DNA of 64,000 nucleotides from Sphingomonas cavernae (GCF_003590775.1 NZ_QYUM01000002.1:992001-1056000), one strand, 5' to 3'. Positions 8,850 through 16,882 are shown, numbered from the stretch's first letter. Notes: generated by a model from the sequence alone, not told the origin. Made by a program: numbers and translations.

Positions 8850-10094
8850 TTATCTTCCCGTCTTGGCCTTGAGGAACGAAGCGGCGGTCTCGTAGATGTG
8901 CGCAACCTGGGCCTCGCTGAGCCCCTGATGACAGCCGATGACGATGCCGCCCCTGGTAACCAGGTCCGCGTCAGGATAGCCATTTACGCTCTCGCGGCGC
9001 GCGATGGTCTTGAAGCCGGGCTGCCGCAGGATGTTCCCGGTAAAGACCGGACGAGTCTGGATACCCCGATCCTCGAGATACATCTGCATTTCGTTGCGGT
9101 GGAACGGCGCGTCATCCCTCACCACCAGCGGAAAGGCGTACCACGTCACGTCCGCCCCGGGGATCATCTCGGGCAGCATGAAGAACTCTTCATAGCGCGC
9201 AAAGAACGCCTTGTGCCGGTCGAACGTCGCTTGCCGCGACTTCAGGAACCCTGGCAGCTTTCGGTACTGGACCAGGCCGAAGGCGGCGCCCAGCTCCGAT
9301 GGCTCGAAATTATAGCCGATCATGTCGAAGACATATTTCGCGTCGTACGGAATGCCGTCGATCTCGATCCCGAACCGGGCATTGGCGCTCTCGGATTCCG
9401 CGAATACCGAAGACCGCCTGCCCCAGCCGCGCAGGATGCGCGAGCGATGCTCGAGTTCCTCGCTGTTGGTGCACAGCATCCCGCCATTGCCGGCGCAGTT
9501 GATAATGTGCGCGCCGTAGAAGCTCGTCGTGCAGATATCCGCGCGCTCGCCCGTCGGGCGTCCGTGCAGCTTGGTGTCGAGCGTGTCGGCGCTGTCTTCG
9601 AGCACGAGCAGATTGTGGCGGTCGGCGATCGCGCGGAGCGCGTCCCAATCGGGGATATTGCCCATCAGGTTCGGGATCACCATCGCCCGGGTGTTGGCCG
9701 TGATCATCTCTTCGACCTGATCGACGCGGATGTTCAGCGTCTGCGGGTCGACATCGACAAAGGCGGGCACGAGACCGTTCTGAACCTGCGAGGCGACCGT
9801 GGTCGAGAATGTCAGCGCGGGCGTGATCACTTCCGACCCCTTTGGAAGGTCCATCGCGGCGATTCCGAGCAGCAGCGCCGAGGATCCGGAGTTGACCATG
9901 ACGCCGCGCGTCTTGCCGAACAGCGCTGCGATCTTCTCCTCGAATTCCTGGACCTTCGGTCCCGGCAATGTCGAGGTGCGCAGCACATCGACGACCGCGG
10001 CGACTTCCTCCTCATCGCTCACGCTCAGCGCATACGGTACACGCATCATCTTGCGATCGACGGTATCCATTTCTGTCTGACTGACGGCTAGCAT
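8850..10094 (-). CDS. E1/RfbH-like PLP-dependent sugar 3-dehydratase lacking Fe-S cysteines (DegT family)
   Basis: 414 residues of the DegT/DnrJ/EryC1/StrS fold. The cofactor Asp is in LEDSAD (Asp-167). Where aminotransferases have the PLP lysine this protein has His-196 in SFYGAHIINCAG, the hallmark of PMP-dependent 3-dehydratases (RfbH/E1, ColD, SpnQ). The C-terminal half (YDAKYVFDMIGYNF, TRPVFTGNILRQPGF) is E1-like. In E1 the segment after the WGR motif carries clustered cysteines that hold a [2Fe-2S] centre; here residues 225-240 read WGRRSSVFAESESANA with no Cys. No E3-type reductase gene is nearby. GGAGG precedes the ATG. It probably removes the C3 hydroxyl of a nucleotide-linked 4-keto-6-deoxyhexose. 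Confidence 0.85.
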   Translation of the reverse strand: MLAVSQTEMDTVDRKMMRVPYALSVSDEEEVAAVVDVLRTSTLPGPKVQEFEEKIAALFGKTRGVMVNSGSSALLLGIAAMDLPKGSEVITPALTFSTTVASQVQNGLVPAFVDVDPQTLNIRVDQVEEMITANTRAMVIPNLMGNIPDWDALRAIADRHNLLVLEDSADTLDTKLHGRPTGERADICTTSFYGAHIINCAGNGGMLCTNSEELEHRSRILRGWGRRSSVFAESESANARFGIEIDGIPYDAKYVFDMIGYNFEPSELGAAFGLVQYRKLPGFLKSRQATFDRHKAFFARYEEFFMLPEMIPGADVTWYAFPLVVRDDAPFHRNEMQMYLEDRGIQTRPVFTGNILRQPGFKTIARRESVNGYPDADLVTRGGIVIGCHQGLSEAQVAHIYETAASFLKAKTGR

Positions 10095-10098
10095 CTGA

Positions 10099-11211
10099 CT
10101 ACACCTCCGCGCTGACGGGAATGCGAATCCCGTTTTTCTCGACCAGATGTTGGATCAGCCGGGAAAGGCCGTCCTCGAGCCCGACTCTTGGCGACCAGTC
10201 GGGAAACAGGTACCGCGCCCGCGAAAGGTCGGGGCAGCGACGCTGGGGATTGTCGACCAGATAGTCGGCATCTTCGCTCGATTGGTAATGCACCGCGATG
10301 GGCGCGCGGCCGAGCACCCCGGCGCCCGTGCGCGAAACGGCTTGTGCAAGGTCCCGCATCGAAATCTCGACTTCGTCATTACCGGTATTGATCGCATCGC
10401 CCGCAAAATCGGACGTCAGCGTTCGCATCATCAGCGCTATCGCGTCGGTGACGTAGCAGAAAGAACGCGTCGGCGCGCCGTCGCTGAGGAGTTCGATCGG
10501 CCGATCCTCAAGAAGGCAGGTCATGAAATCGGGCAGAACGCGCCGATCGTCGAGCCTCAACCCCGGACCGTAGACATTGAAAGGACGCACCAGCTTTATG
10601 GGAGTGCCGAAAAGTCGAAAATAGGTGACCGCCAGCGTTTCGGCCATGCGCTTCGATTCATCGTAGCAGGCGCGCGGCCCGGTGCATGACACGTTCCCGC
10701 GGTAATCCTCGGGCGTCGGAATGAATTCGGGATAGGGGTCGCCATAGATTTCGCTGGTGCTCATGACGATGACACCCCGCGCATCGTTCGCCCGCGCAAG
10801 TTCGAGCAAATGCCGCGTACCCTCAACATTGGCGCTGATCGTCTCCAGCGGATACTGGCGATAGACCGTGGGCGAGGCGATGCTGGCGCCGTGGACAATC
10901 CAGTGCACCGGCTCGTCGACCTCGATCGGTTCGGATATGTCGTGCCGCACGATGCAGAAATGAGGCTGGTCTTCGAGATGCGCGATGCGCTCGGGCAGCC
11001 CCGTCTTGAAATTGTCGACCGCGATGATCCGGCACGGCTCGCTGGCGCCCGTCGCGTTCCATCCCAGCAGTGTTTCGACGATATAGCTCATCAGAAAGCC
11101 GCCGGCGCCGCTCACCAGAACCGTCGTTCCAGCGAAGCGGGGCAGGACCTGGGCGAGGTCGCTCAGCAGCCCTTTGACGTCGTTCTCGACCACACGCGAA
11201 TAGAACTGCAT
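10099..11211 (-). CDS. Extended SDR, UDP-glucuronate decarboxylase / sugar 4,6-dehydratase-like
   Basis: About 370 residues from the ATG at 11211, which has a G-rich Shine-Dalgarno just upstream; a GTG eight codons earlier is open. The Rossmann motif is VLVSGAGGFLMSYIVE, the active site is GPRACYDESKRMAETL (Tyr and Lys of YxxxK), and RPFNVYGPGLRLDDRRVLP follows. These features are closest to UDP-glucuronate decarboxylases (UXS), and the gene is next to ugd, so UDP-xylose synthesis is one reading. Alternatively it supplies the 4,6-dehydratase step on CDP-glucose that the pathway otherwise lacks here. Sequence alone does not decide between the two. Confidence 0.82.
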   Translation of the reverse strand: MQFYSRVVENDVKGLLSDLAQVLPRFAGTTVLVSGAGGFLMSYIVETLLGWNATGASEPCRIIAVDNFKTGLPERIAHLEDQPHFCIVRHDISEPIEVDEPVHWIVHGASIASPTVYRQYPLETISANVEGTRHLLELARANDARGVIVMSTSEIYGDPYPEFIPTPEDYRGNVSCTGPRACYDESKRMAETLAVTYFRLFGTPIKLVRPFNVYGPGLRLDDRRVLPDFMTCLLEDRPIELLSDGAPTRSFCYVTDAIALMMRTLTSDFAGDAINTGNDEVEISMRDLAQAVSRTGAGVLGRAPIAVHYQSSEDADYLVDNPQRRCPDLSRARYLFPDWSPRVGLEDGLSRLIQHLVEKNGIRIPVSAEV

Positions 11212-11277
11212 CTCTGCCCCCACTCTAAACCTCACGCGCTTCGCGCCAGATCGTCGCTGCCAGGACCATGGTCCCGA

Positions 11278-12627
11278 TCATCCCCCGTTCCCGATCTGGT
11301 AGAGTATGAAATCCTTTGGCGGATCGAGCGTGCGCAGCGAGTTGCGCGCGTCGAAGATGACGTTGCCGCGCATCGCCTTTCGTATTTTCGGCCAGTCGAG
11401 CTCGCTCCATTCAGGCCAGGCGGTCCCGATGATCGCGACATCGCCGCCTTCGAGCGCCTCGACCGCGCACCCCGCATATTTCACGGTGCCGTTGAGCAGG
11501 GGCCTGGCGAGATCGGTGGCGACAGGATCATAGACTGTCACGTGCGCCCCGCGATCGCTCAACTGCTCAACGAGCTGAATCGCCGGCGAATGACGCAGAT
11601 CGTCGGTGCCCGATTTGAAGGCCAGGCCGAGCACACCCACCTTTTGTCCGGCAAAGGCGCCAATCCGTTCTTCAGCAAGATCGAGCACCGCACCCGTCCG
11701 CGCTGCATTCACCTGAGCAACGGCCTCGAGCAACGGCGTCGCGACATTCTTTCCGCGCGCATAGGCTAGCAACGCCGCAACGTCCTTGGGCAGGCAGCTA
11801 CCGCCATATCCGCTGCTGGGCCGCAGATACGACAAAATGCCGGGGCGGACGCGATGTCCATCGACCACCGGCGAGAGGCGCTTGTCGAGATGGAGCCCGT
11901 CCATCACGACTTCGGCATCGGCGCCCGGTGTCTGCTCGCATAGCGACGCCAGTTCGTTGGAAAAGGAGATCAGCGTCGCGAGGAGCGCGTTGGAAGCGTA
12001 TTTGGTGAACTCGGCGTTGCGCAGCGACATGACGACCTTGGGACAGTCGAAGGCGGCGTAGACCATTTGCATGACGCTGGCCGCGTTCGCGTCGGACGCG
12101 CCGATCACGATGCGGTCGGGCGTCATGAAATCCTCGATCGCGGTTCCCTCGCGCAGGAACTCGGGATTCATGCAAAGTCCGATTTCGGCTCCCACCGACT
12201 TGCCGGCCGCATGTTCAAGAGCGGTGCGCACCACGCCATCGGTCGTGCCGGGAACGACGGTGCTTTTGACCGCGACGACATGATATTCCGGCTTGTTCTT
12301 GAGCGCCTGGCCGATGGCGGCCGACGCCGCTTCGATCTGCGAAAGATCGATATGGCCGTCGGCATCGGGCGTACCTACGGCGATCAGCGTAATCTCGCTC
12401 TGCTGCACGGCCGAGACCAGGTCGACTGTCGCCGAAAGCGCGCCGGACGCGACAGTGTCTGCGACGAGCTGTTCAAGCCCGGGTTCGAAAAACGGTGCGT
12501 TGCCGCCTGCGATTCTGACGACCCGCGCCGTCAGTTGATCGACGCACACAACCTTGTGGCCAAGTTGCGCGAGGCACGCGCCGCTTACCAGGCCGACATA
12601 ACCCGTTCCGATGATCGAAATGTTCAT
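11278..12627 (-). CDS. ugd: UDP-glucose 6-dehydrogenase
   Basis: 449 residues from MNISIIGTGYVGLVSG, the NAD-binding start of the UDP-glucose/GDP-mannose dehydrogenase family. The open frame continues further upstream but that part does not belong to the family. The central domain contains MNPEFLREGTAIEDF, and the catalytic Cys is in GYGGSCLPKD (near residue 260). The C-terminal UDP-binding domain has GLAFKSGTDDLRHSPA. It oxidises UDP-glucose to UDP-glucuronate in two NAD-dependent steps, supplying acidic residues for surface polysaccharide or substrate for the adjacent UXS-like SDR. It lies second in the - strand operon. Confidence 0.95.
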   Translation of the reverse strand: MNISIIGTGYVGLVSGACLAQLGHKVVCVDQLTARVVRIAGGNAPFFEPGLEQLVADTVASGALSATVDLVSAVQQSEITLIAVGTPDADGHIDLSQIEAASAAIGQALKNKPEYHVVAVKSTVVPGTTDGVVRTALEHAAGKSVGAEIGLCMNPEFLREGTAIEDFMTPDRIVIGASDANAASVMQMVYAAFDCPKVVMSLRNAEFTKYASNALLATLISFSNELASLCEQTPGADAEVVMDGLHLDKRLSPVVDGHRVRPGILSYLRPSSGYGGSCLPKDVAALLAYARGKNVATPLLEAVAQVNAARTGAVLDLAEERIGAFAGQKVGVLGLAFKSGTDDLRHSPAIQLVEQLSDRGAHVTVYDPVATDLARPLLNGTVKYAGCAVEALEGGDVAIIGTAWPEWSELDWPKIRKAMRGNVIFDARNSLRTLDPPKDFILYQIGNGG

Positions 12628-12694
12628 GCGATGCCGGATCCCAGCAGACATGGAGTATAATGGCATGAGCCGTTCGCTGGCTCCCCGGCTGCGA

Positions 12695-13492
12695 TCATGC
12701 CGCCTCGGCCCGGGCGAGGCGGCGCTCGAACTGCATCCACGGCGGAACTTCCGACTGGGACAGCTTTTCGAGATGGTCGCGGTCGCGGACCGTGTCCATC
12801 GGGTGCCAGAAACCCTTGTGTTTATACGCGAAAAGCTGGCCGTCCTGCGCGAGGTTTGCGAGCGGCGACTGCTCCAGCGGCTCATCGTCGCCGGGAAGAT
12901 AATCGAGCACCCCCGGTTCAAAGACAAAGAAGCCGCCATTGATCCAGGTCTCGTACTTCTGGACCTTTTCGGTGAACTGGGCGACGCGGTTGCCATCGAG
13001 TTCGAGATTGCCAAAACGCGCGGGCGGCTGCACCGCGGTGACCGTCGCCAGTCCGCCGTGCGAGCGGTGGAATGCGAGAAGCGCGTCGATATCGATATTG
13101 CCGACGCCATCCGAATAGGTGACCATGAAAGGCTCGTCATCGAGCCAGTCACGCAGGCGCAGAAGGCGTCCGCCGGTCATCGTATGCTGGCCCGTGTCGA
13201 CGACCGAGACGTTCCAGTCCACGCTCTTGGTCGGCCTGAGCGTCATGCCTCCGTCGCCGAGCGCCACCGTGAAATCGTTGTTCATCAGATGGAGCTCATG
13301 GAAGAAGCTCTTGATCAGCATGCATTTATAGCCGCATGCCACGATGAAGTCGTGATGGCCCCAATGGCTATAGATATCCATGACATGGAGCATGATCGGG
13401 CGACCGGAAACCTCCACCATCGGCTTTGGAATGCGGACCGTTTCCTCGGCAAGCCGCGATCCCAGGCCACCGGCAAGAAGGACTGTCTTCAT
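12695..13492 (-). CDS. rfbF: Glucose-1-phosphate cytidylyltransferase
   Basis: 265 residues. The nucleotidyltransferase signature MKTVLLAGGLGSRLAEET begins the protein, followed by IPKPMVEVSGRPIM and FIVACGYK. The combination of an EET after the glycine loop, FTEKVQKYETWINGGFFVFE and FWHPMDTVRDRDHLEKL is characteristic of CDP-glucose pyrophosphorylase (RfbF/DdhA/AscA) rather than the UTP or dTTP enzymes. It converts Glc-1-P and CTP to CDP-glucose, the entry to 3,6-dideoxyhexoses and CDP-linked branched sugars. It is the first gene of the - strand operon; the 360-base region upstream carries palindromic repeats and presumably the promoter. Confidence 0.93.
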   Translation of the reverse strand: MKTVLLAGGLGSRLAEETVRIPKPMVEVSGRPIMLHVMDIYSHWGHHDFIVACGYKCMLIKSFFHELHLMNNDFTVALGDGGMTLRPTKSVDWNVSVVDTGQHTMTGGRLLRLRDWLDDEPFMVTYSDGVGNIDIDALLAFHRSHGGLATVTAVQPPARFGNLELDGNRVAQFTEKVQKYETWINGGFFVFEPGVLDYLPGDDEPLEQSPLANLAQDGQLFAYKHKGFWHPMDTVRDRDHLEKLSQSEVPPWMQFERRLARAEAA

Positions 13493-13604
13493 CGTCAGAC
13501 TCCCCCGAACGCGACACGCGTCCTTTCCAGCTAATCTCTGCGATCCACTATACAGGAGCGGCCCCGAACCACGGCGCGCGCAGGAGAGGTAGGCAAACTG
13601 GGCT

Positions 13605-13654
13605 AGACCTTGATCGGTTCAGGCTGAATCAGCCTGAACCGTGAATCAAGGTCT
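13605..13654. repeat. Imperfect 50-base palindrome (repeat family A, variant 1)
   Basis: The two halves, beginning AGACCTTGAT and ending ATCAAGGTCT, are inverted complements with an inner arm CGGTTCAGGCTGA facing TCAGCCTGAACCG across a three-base centre; a short asymmetry separates outer and inner arms. The outer arm sequence recurs at 15091-15102, so this is a dispersed REP-like element and not a unique terminator. Confidence 0.8.
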
Positions 13655-13660
13655 CAACTG

Positions 13661-13730
13661 TTGAATAGAGCCTGATTCACGCTTTCTACGGAAGCGCGCA
13701 GCGCTTCCGCTTCAACCGATCAGGCTCCAG
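13661..13730. repeat. Palindromic repeat (family A) with inner hairpin
   Basis: An outer pair AGAGCCTGAT and ATCAGGCTC encloses a perfect inner hairpin, CGGAAGCGC at 13689-13697 and GCGCTTCCG at 13701-13709 with a GCA loop. The first 26 bases are identical to those beginning at 21358, 7.7 kb away. Its reverse-complement relative lies at 15041-15102. It is an intergenic REP-like element. Confidence 0.85.
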
Positions 13731-13852
13731 AGTCGGCACCCGATCGCCGTTTGGGCGCAATATCGCAAAGGGATAGTAATCCGGGTGGTCGATTGATCAC
13801 GGACAAGCGCACGCTAGTCTCGATGATCACTGGGATGCTGCGGAGCTGCTGG

Positions 13853-15049
13853 ATGGAGCGCGTCGACGCCGGAATAGCCGGCCCCTCCGAAGGGAGCGGC
13901 CACACACCATTGCATATCGTCTTCGTCCTGTCCGCCCTTGGCGCCGGTGGCGCGGAACGCGTGGTCAGCCTGATCGCCTCGCGCTGGGCTGCGCGCGGCG
14001 ACACCGTGACCGTCATAGCCTTCGACGGTCCCGACGACCCGATCTATCACGATTTCGACAGCCATGTGCGCTTCGTCCGGCTCGGCGTCTCAACCGACAA
14101 GGGCGGAAAGGCGGGCGCCATGTTGCGATCCGCATCGCGCGCCTGGCGGTTGCGGCGCGCCTTGAAGCGCCTGGCCCCGGACAGAACCATTTCCTTTCTT
14201 ACAAAGGTCAATGTTCTGACGCTGCTGGCGACATTGGGGAGCAAAAGGCGCGTCATAATCTCGGAACGCAACAATCTGGCGCGCCAGGCAATGAATCCAC
14301 TTTGGCGACGGCTGGCCAAAGCACTTTACGGGCGTGCTGATGCCATAGTCATGCAGACCGAACCCAGCATCGCCTGTCTGCCGCGTGGGGCTCGCGCGCG
14401 TGCGGTGGTGATTCCCAATCCGCTATGCCGAATTGCAGCGCGCGAGGTTCCGCCGGGAATGCAACACCTCGTTGCTGTGGGACGATTGGAAGCACAGAAG
14501 GGATTCGATCTTCTGATCAACGCCTTTGCGCGGATCAGCGACCTCAATCCGCGGTGGGCGCTCGTCATCTATGGAGAGGGGCCCGAAAGGTCTGCGCTGG
14601 AGGCGCAGATCCGCAAGGAGCGGCTCGACGGCCGCGTCCTGCTGGCTGGGTTGAGCACCGCGCCCGGCGCCTGGATCGAGCAGGGTTCGATATTTGTGCT
14701 CTCGTCCCGGTTCGAGGGCTTCCCCAACGTGCTTGGCGAGGCGATGGCCGCGGGTCTTCCGGTGGTTGCATTTGACTGCGCCTTCGGGCCCGGCGAGATG
14801 ATCAACAATGGCGTGGACGGTATCTTGATACCCGACGGCCGTGTCGGCGCGCTCGCCGATACCCTTACGCATATGATGCGCGATCCCGAACTGCGCGCGC
14901 GTCTCGGCGCGGCGGCGGCACAAAGCGCCATGCGATTCGCGCCCGATCGGGTTATCGCGCGCTGGGATGCCGTGGTCGCACGGTCACCAACGGCCCATGA
15001 ATTGCGCAGCGAAGCGGTTCAGCCAGCCGGTGCTGGGGCCAGAGCCTGA
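13853..15049 (+). CDS. Family 4 glycosyltransferase
   Basis: About 398 residues from the ATG at 13853 (CGGAG lies 8 bases upstream; TTG and ATG starts further upstream are open but have no ribosome-binding site). The N-terminal acceptor domain contains LSALGAGGAERVVSLIA. The C-terminal nucleotide-sugar domain contains VAVGRLEAQKGFDLLINAF and the EX7E-type segment SSRFEGFPNVLGEAMAAG. This is a retaining GT-B enzyme of the GalNAc/GlcNAc-transferase-like GT4 group, acting at the cytoplasmic membrane face. Its stop codon, at 15047-15049, lies within a palindromic repeat, so the last few residues are repeat-encoded. Confidence 0.88.
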   Translation: MERVDAGIAGPSEGSGHTPLHIVFVLSALGAGGAERVVSLIASRWAARGDTVTVIAFDGPDDPIYHDFDSHVRFVRLGVSTDKGGKAGAMLRSASRAWRLRRALKRLAPDRTISFLTKVNVLTLLATLGSKRRVIISERNNLARQAMNPLWRRLAKALYGRADAIVMQTEPSIACLPRGARARAVVIPNPLCRIAAREVPPGMQHLVAVGRLEAQKGFDLLINAFARISDLNPRWALVIYGEGPERSALEAQIRKERLDGRVLLAGLSTAPGAWIEQGSIFVLSSRFEGFPNVLGEAMAAGLPVVAFDCAFGPGEMINNGVDGILIPDGRVGALADTLTHMMRDPELRARLGAAAAQSAMRFAPDRVIARWDAVVARSPTAHELRSEAVQPAGAGARA

Positions 15050-15102
15050 TCGTTTGAGGTGGAAGCGCTCTGCGCTTCCACTGAAAGCGTGAATCAAGGT
15101 CT
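15041..15102. repeat. Palindromic repeat (family A, inverted copy) spanning two convergent gene ends
   Basis: It starts AGAGCCTGATCGTTTGAGG and ends GAATCAAGGTCT, with an inner hairpin TGGAAGCGC/GCGCTTCCA-type stem around 15060-15080. Its reverse complement aligns with the copies at 13661 and 21358. The stop codon of the + strand GT4 gene (15047-15049) and that of the - strand membrane glycosyltransferase (15094-15096) both fall inside it. Confidence 0.85.
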
Positions 15103-16821
15103 GGGCGCGGGCTGAACGAAGAGCCTCACGGGATCGTCGCCCGGCACCTCAAGCACGGGATAGCTGCGGGAACGTGCGAACGTCTCGAACGCCGCGTCCA
15201 GTTCGCCCTCCTGACCCGTGATGATCGCAACGGGCGGATCTTGCGCAAGGAATGCCCCAAGCCCGCCCGGCGATACGATCCGGTAATAACGTCGGTCAGC
15301 AACGGGAATGAGATCCGCCACGCGATACTGGAACGGCCCTGCGGCGAGCTCGGGGTAGACGGACAAGCCCGCTTCCAGCGCAAGGATCGGCGACAGCGTA
15401 GCAGCCCGGGCTCTAGAGCACTTCCCGAAAAAGTGGGAACCGGTTTTTCGGTCGGGAAGTGCTCCAGACACAGAGTCGAGAGCCTTTCTTGTCCGGCAAG
15501 GCGATTCCGCCTTGCCGGGAAAGGCTCTAGCAGGCGCTCTTTCAAGCAGCGTAGCGATGCGCACACCGGTCATGTGCGCCTGAACACCCGCCCATTTCAC
15601 GGGCGAGGCGAGCGCGGCGAGCCCCTGGCCAAGCCGCGTCGCGCCTGACGCCAGCGACAAGACAGCGATCACCGTCAGCAGCACGACGGCGATGCGCCGC
15701 CGCCAATCGTCGAGCAGGCCGAAGCCCAGCAGCGCGAGCACCGTCAGGAATATGATCGGCGGCGCATAATATTGCGCAAAGGCCGGCGTCGGAACGAAGG
15801 AAACGAGCGCGCCGAACAGAATCAGCCCCAGGACCATCCTTATCGGCCAGGACATCGCGGGAAGAGACCAGTCCCCGCCCCGCGCCGCGAAGCCCGCAAG
15901 CGCCAGCGTGATGCCCGCGGCCACCGCCGCGAGAAGCGTCGCGCCCGAGAACCAGATTTGTTCGGCAAGCTGCACCTTGCCCGCCAGCGACATCACCTTG
16001 GGGACGTCGAGCGTCTGCCAATAGCTCTGGTGCGGCCCGGTAAAATAGCTCACGGTGTGCGCGAACAGCGACTGCGGATCGCTGACGAAATAGACCAGCG
16101 TCGGCAACATGCCGATCACTCCCGCCAGCGCGAAGGGCAGCATCACCGAACGCGCCCGCGAAACGAACGGCAACCGCGCAGGCACGAACAGCGCCGCAGC
16201 GACGAAGGGCGGGACAAGGAAGACGTAGCTGACCCTGAATCCGATCGCGAGCGCGATACACAGGCCCGCGGCGGCGATCCGCGAAGGACGCGGCGCGGGC
16301 GCGTCCAGCCCCGACAGGAAGAAATATGTACCCAGCAACGCCAGCGACATCGGCGCAAAACTGTTTGTGACGAGAAGCCCAGGCTGTCCCAGGAACAGCG
16401 TGTTGGACACGAGCATGATGATTGCAAAAATCGACAGGAGACGCGAACCGGTGGCGCGCCGGGCGATCAACGCGATCGCTCCGCAAGCCACGATCCACCA
16501 GCCAAAGACCGCGAACCGCCCGACGAGCAGATAGTTTTCGCCGCCCGTTAATTTGAACAAACCACTGAGAAACAAGGCCAGATTGGGCAAATGATTGTAT
16601 CCGAGCTCCCGGTAGAGCGAATAGTCGGCGACCATCGCGCCTGCGGCGATATGGATCTGTTCGTCATGCTGCAGCGGATAGGACATGATCCGTCCGAACA
16701 CCGCCATCAGCAACAGCGCGATCAGCGCATAGCCAGCCACAGCACTGGCCTGTTCGGCACGTCGTGCGCGAGGTGCGGAAATATGCGGCGCGTCGCCTGC
16801 ATGGGAAAAACCGGAAATCAT
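15094..16821 (-). CDS. Polytopic membrane glycosyltransferase-like protein (GT-C fold) with an in-frame palindromic insert
   Basis: About 575 residues from the ATG at 16821, preceded by GAGGGGG; upstream in-frame codons encode no plausible protein. After a cytoplasmic tail and one helix, the first periplasmic loop has PLQHDEQIHIAAGAM, an acidic DE pair placed as in GT39/ArnT-type GT-C enzymes that use lipid-linked sugars. About ten to twelve hydrophobic helices follow to residue 420, then a soluble periplasmic tail (EAGLSVYPELAAGPFQYR). Between them, residues about 431-471 are encoded by two nested palindromes at 15411-15530 that do not look like protein-derived sequence but keep the frame open. 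The stop codon lies in another repeat. The sugar and acceptor are unknown. Confidence 0.78.
   Translation of the reverse strand: MISGFSHAGDAPHISAPRARRAEQASAVAGYALIALLLMAVFGRIMSYPLQHDEQIHIAAGAMVADYSLYRELGYNHLPNLALFLSGLFKLTGGENYLLVGRFAVFGWWIVACGAIALIARRATGSRLLSIFAIIMLVSNTLFLGQPGLLVTNSFAPMSLALLGTYFFLSGLDAPAPRPSRIAAAGLCIALAIGFRVSYVFLVPPFVAAALFVPARLPFVSRARSVMLPFALAGVIGMLPTLVYFVSDPQSLFAHTVSYFTGPHQSYWQTLDVPKVMSLAGKVQLAEQIWFSGATLLAAVAAGITLALAGFAARGGDWSLPAMSWPIRMVLGLILFGALVSFVPTPAFAQYYAPPIIFLTVLALLGFGLLDDWRRRIAVVLLTVIAVLSLASGATRLGQGLAALASPVKWAGVQAHMTGVRIATLLERAPARAFPGKAESPCRTRKALDSVSGALPDRKTGSHFFGKCSRARAATLSPILALEAGLSVYPELAAGPFQYRVADLIPVADRRYYRIVSPGGLGAFLAQDPPVAIITGQEGELDAAFETFARSRSYPVLEVPGDDPVRLFVQPAPRP
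15411..15530. repeat. Two palindromic elements inserted inside a coding sequence
   Basis: Element B has perfect 13-base arms GAGCACTTCCCGA (15416-15428) and TCGGGAAGTGCTC (15452-15464) around a GTGGGAACCGG core, a pattern familiar from dispersed intergenic elements of alphaproteobacteria. Element C has outer arms AGAGCCTTTC (15479-15488) and GAAAGGCTCT (15519-15528) and an inner hairpin CCGGCAAGGCG/CGCCTTGCCGG with an ATTC loop. Together they span about 120 bases, a multiple of three, and are translated on the - strand as part of the membrane glycosyltransferase. Confidence 0.88.
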
Positions 16822-16882
16822 CGCGCGACCCCCTCGATTGACGCGTCCATTCGATCGCGTTCGGCGCCAACCAAAAAAGCGC

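Larger units (their letters stand above)
13493..13852. other. Divergent intergenic region with two stacked palindromic repeats
   Basis: This 360-base space separates the divergent rfbF operon and the GT4 gene. Most of 13605-13730 is occupied by two palindromic elements, listed separately. No additional gene was recognised. The remaining bases should hold the two divergent promoters, but no convincing -35/-10 pair could be picked out. Confidence 0.7.

Noticed and set aside
7195..8895. Long + strand open frame of 566 codons opposite the epimerase and C-methyltransferase genes
   Set aside because: It mirrors two clear - strand genes; the product is Arg/His/Asp-rich without family motifs, as expected for the antisense of high-GC coding DNA.
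8715..10091. 458-codon + strand open frame opposite the PLP dehydratase gene
   Set aside because: Antisense shadow with biased composition and no motif.
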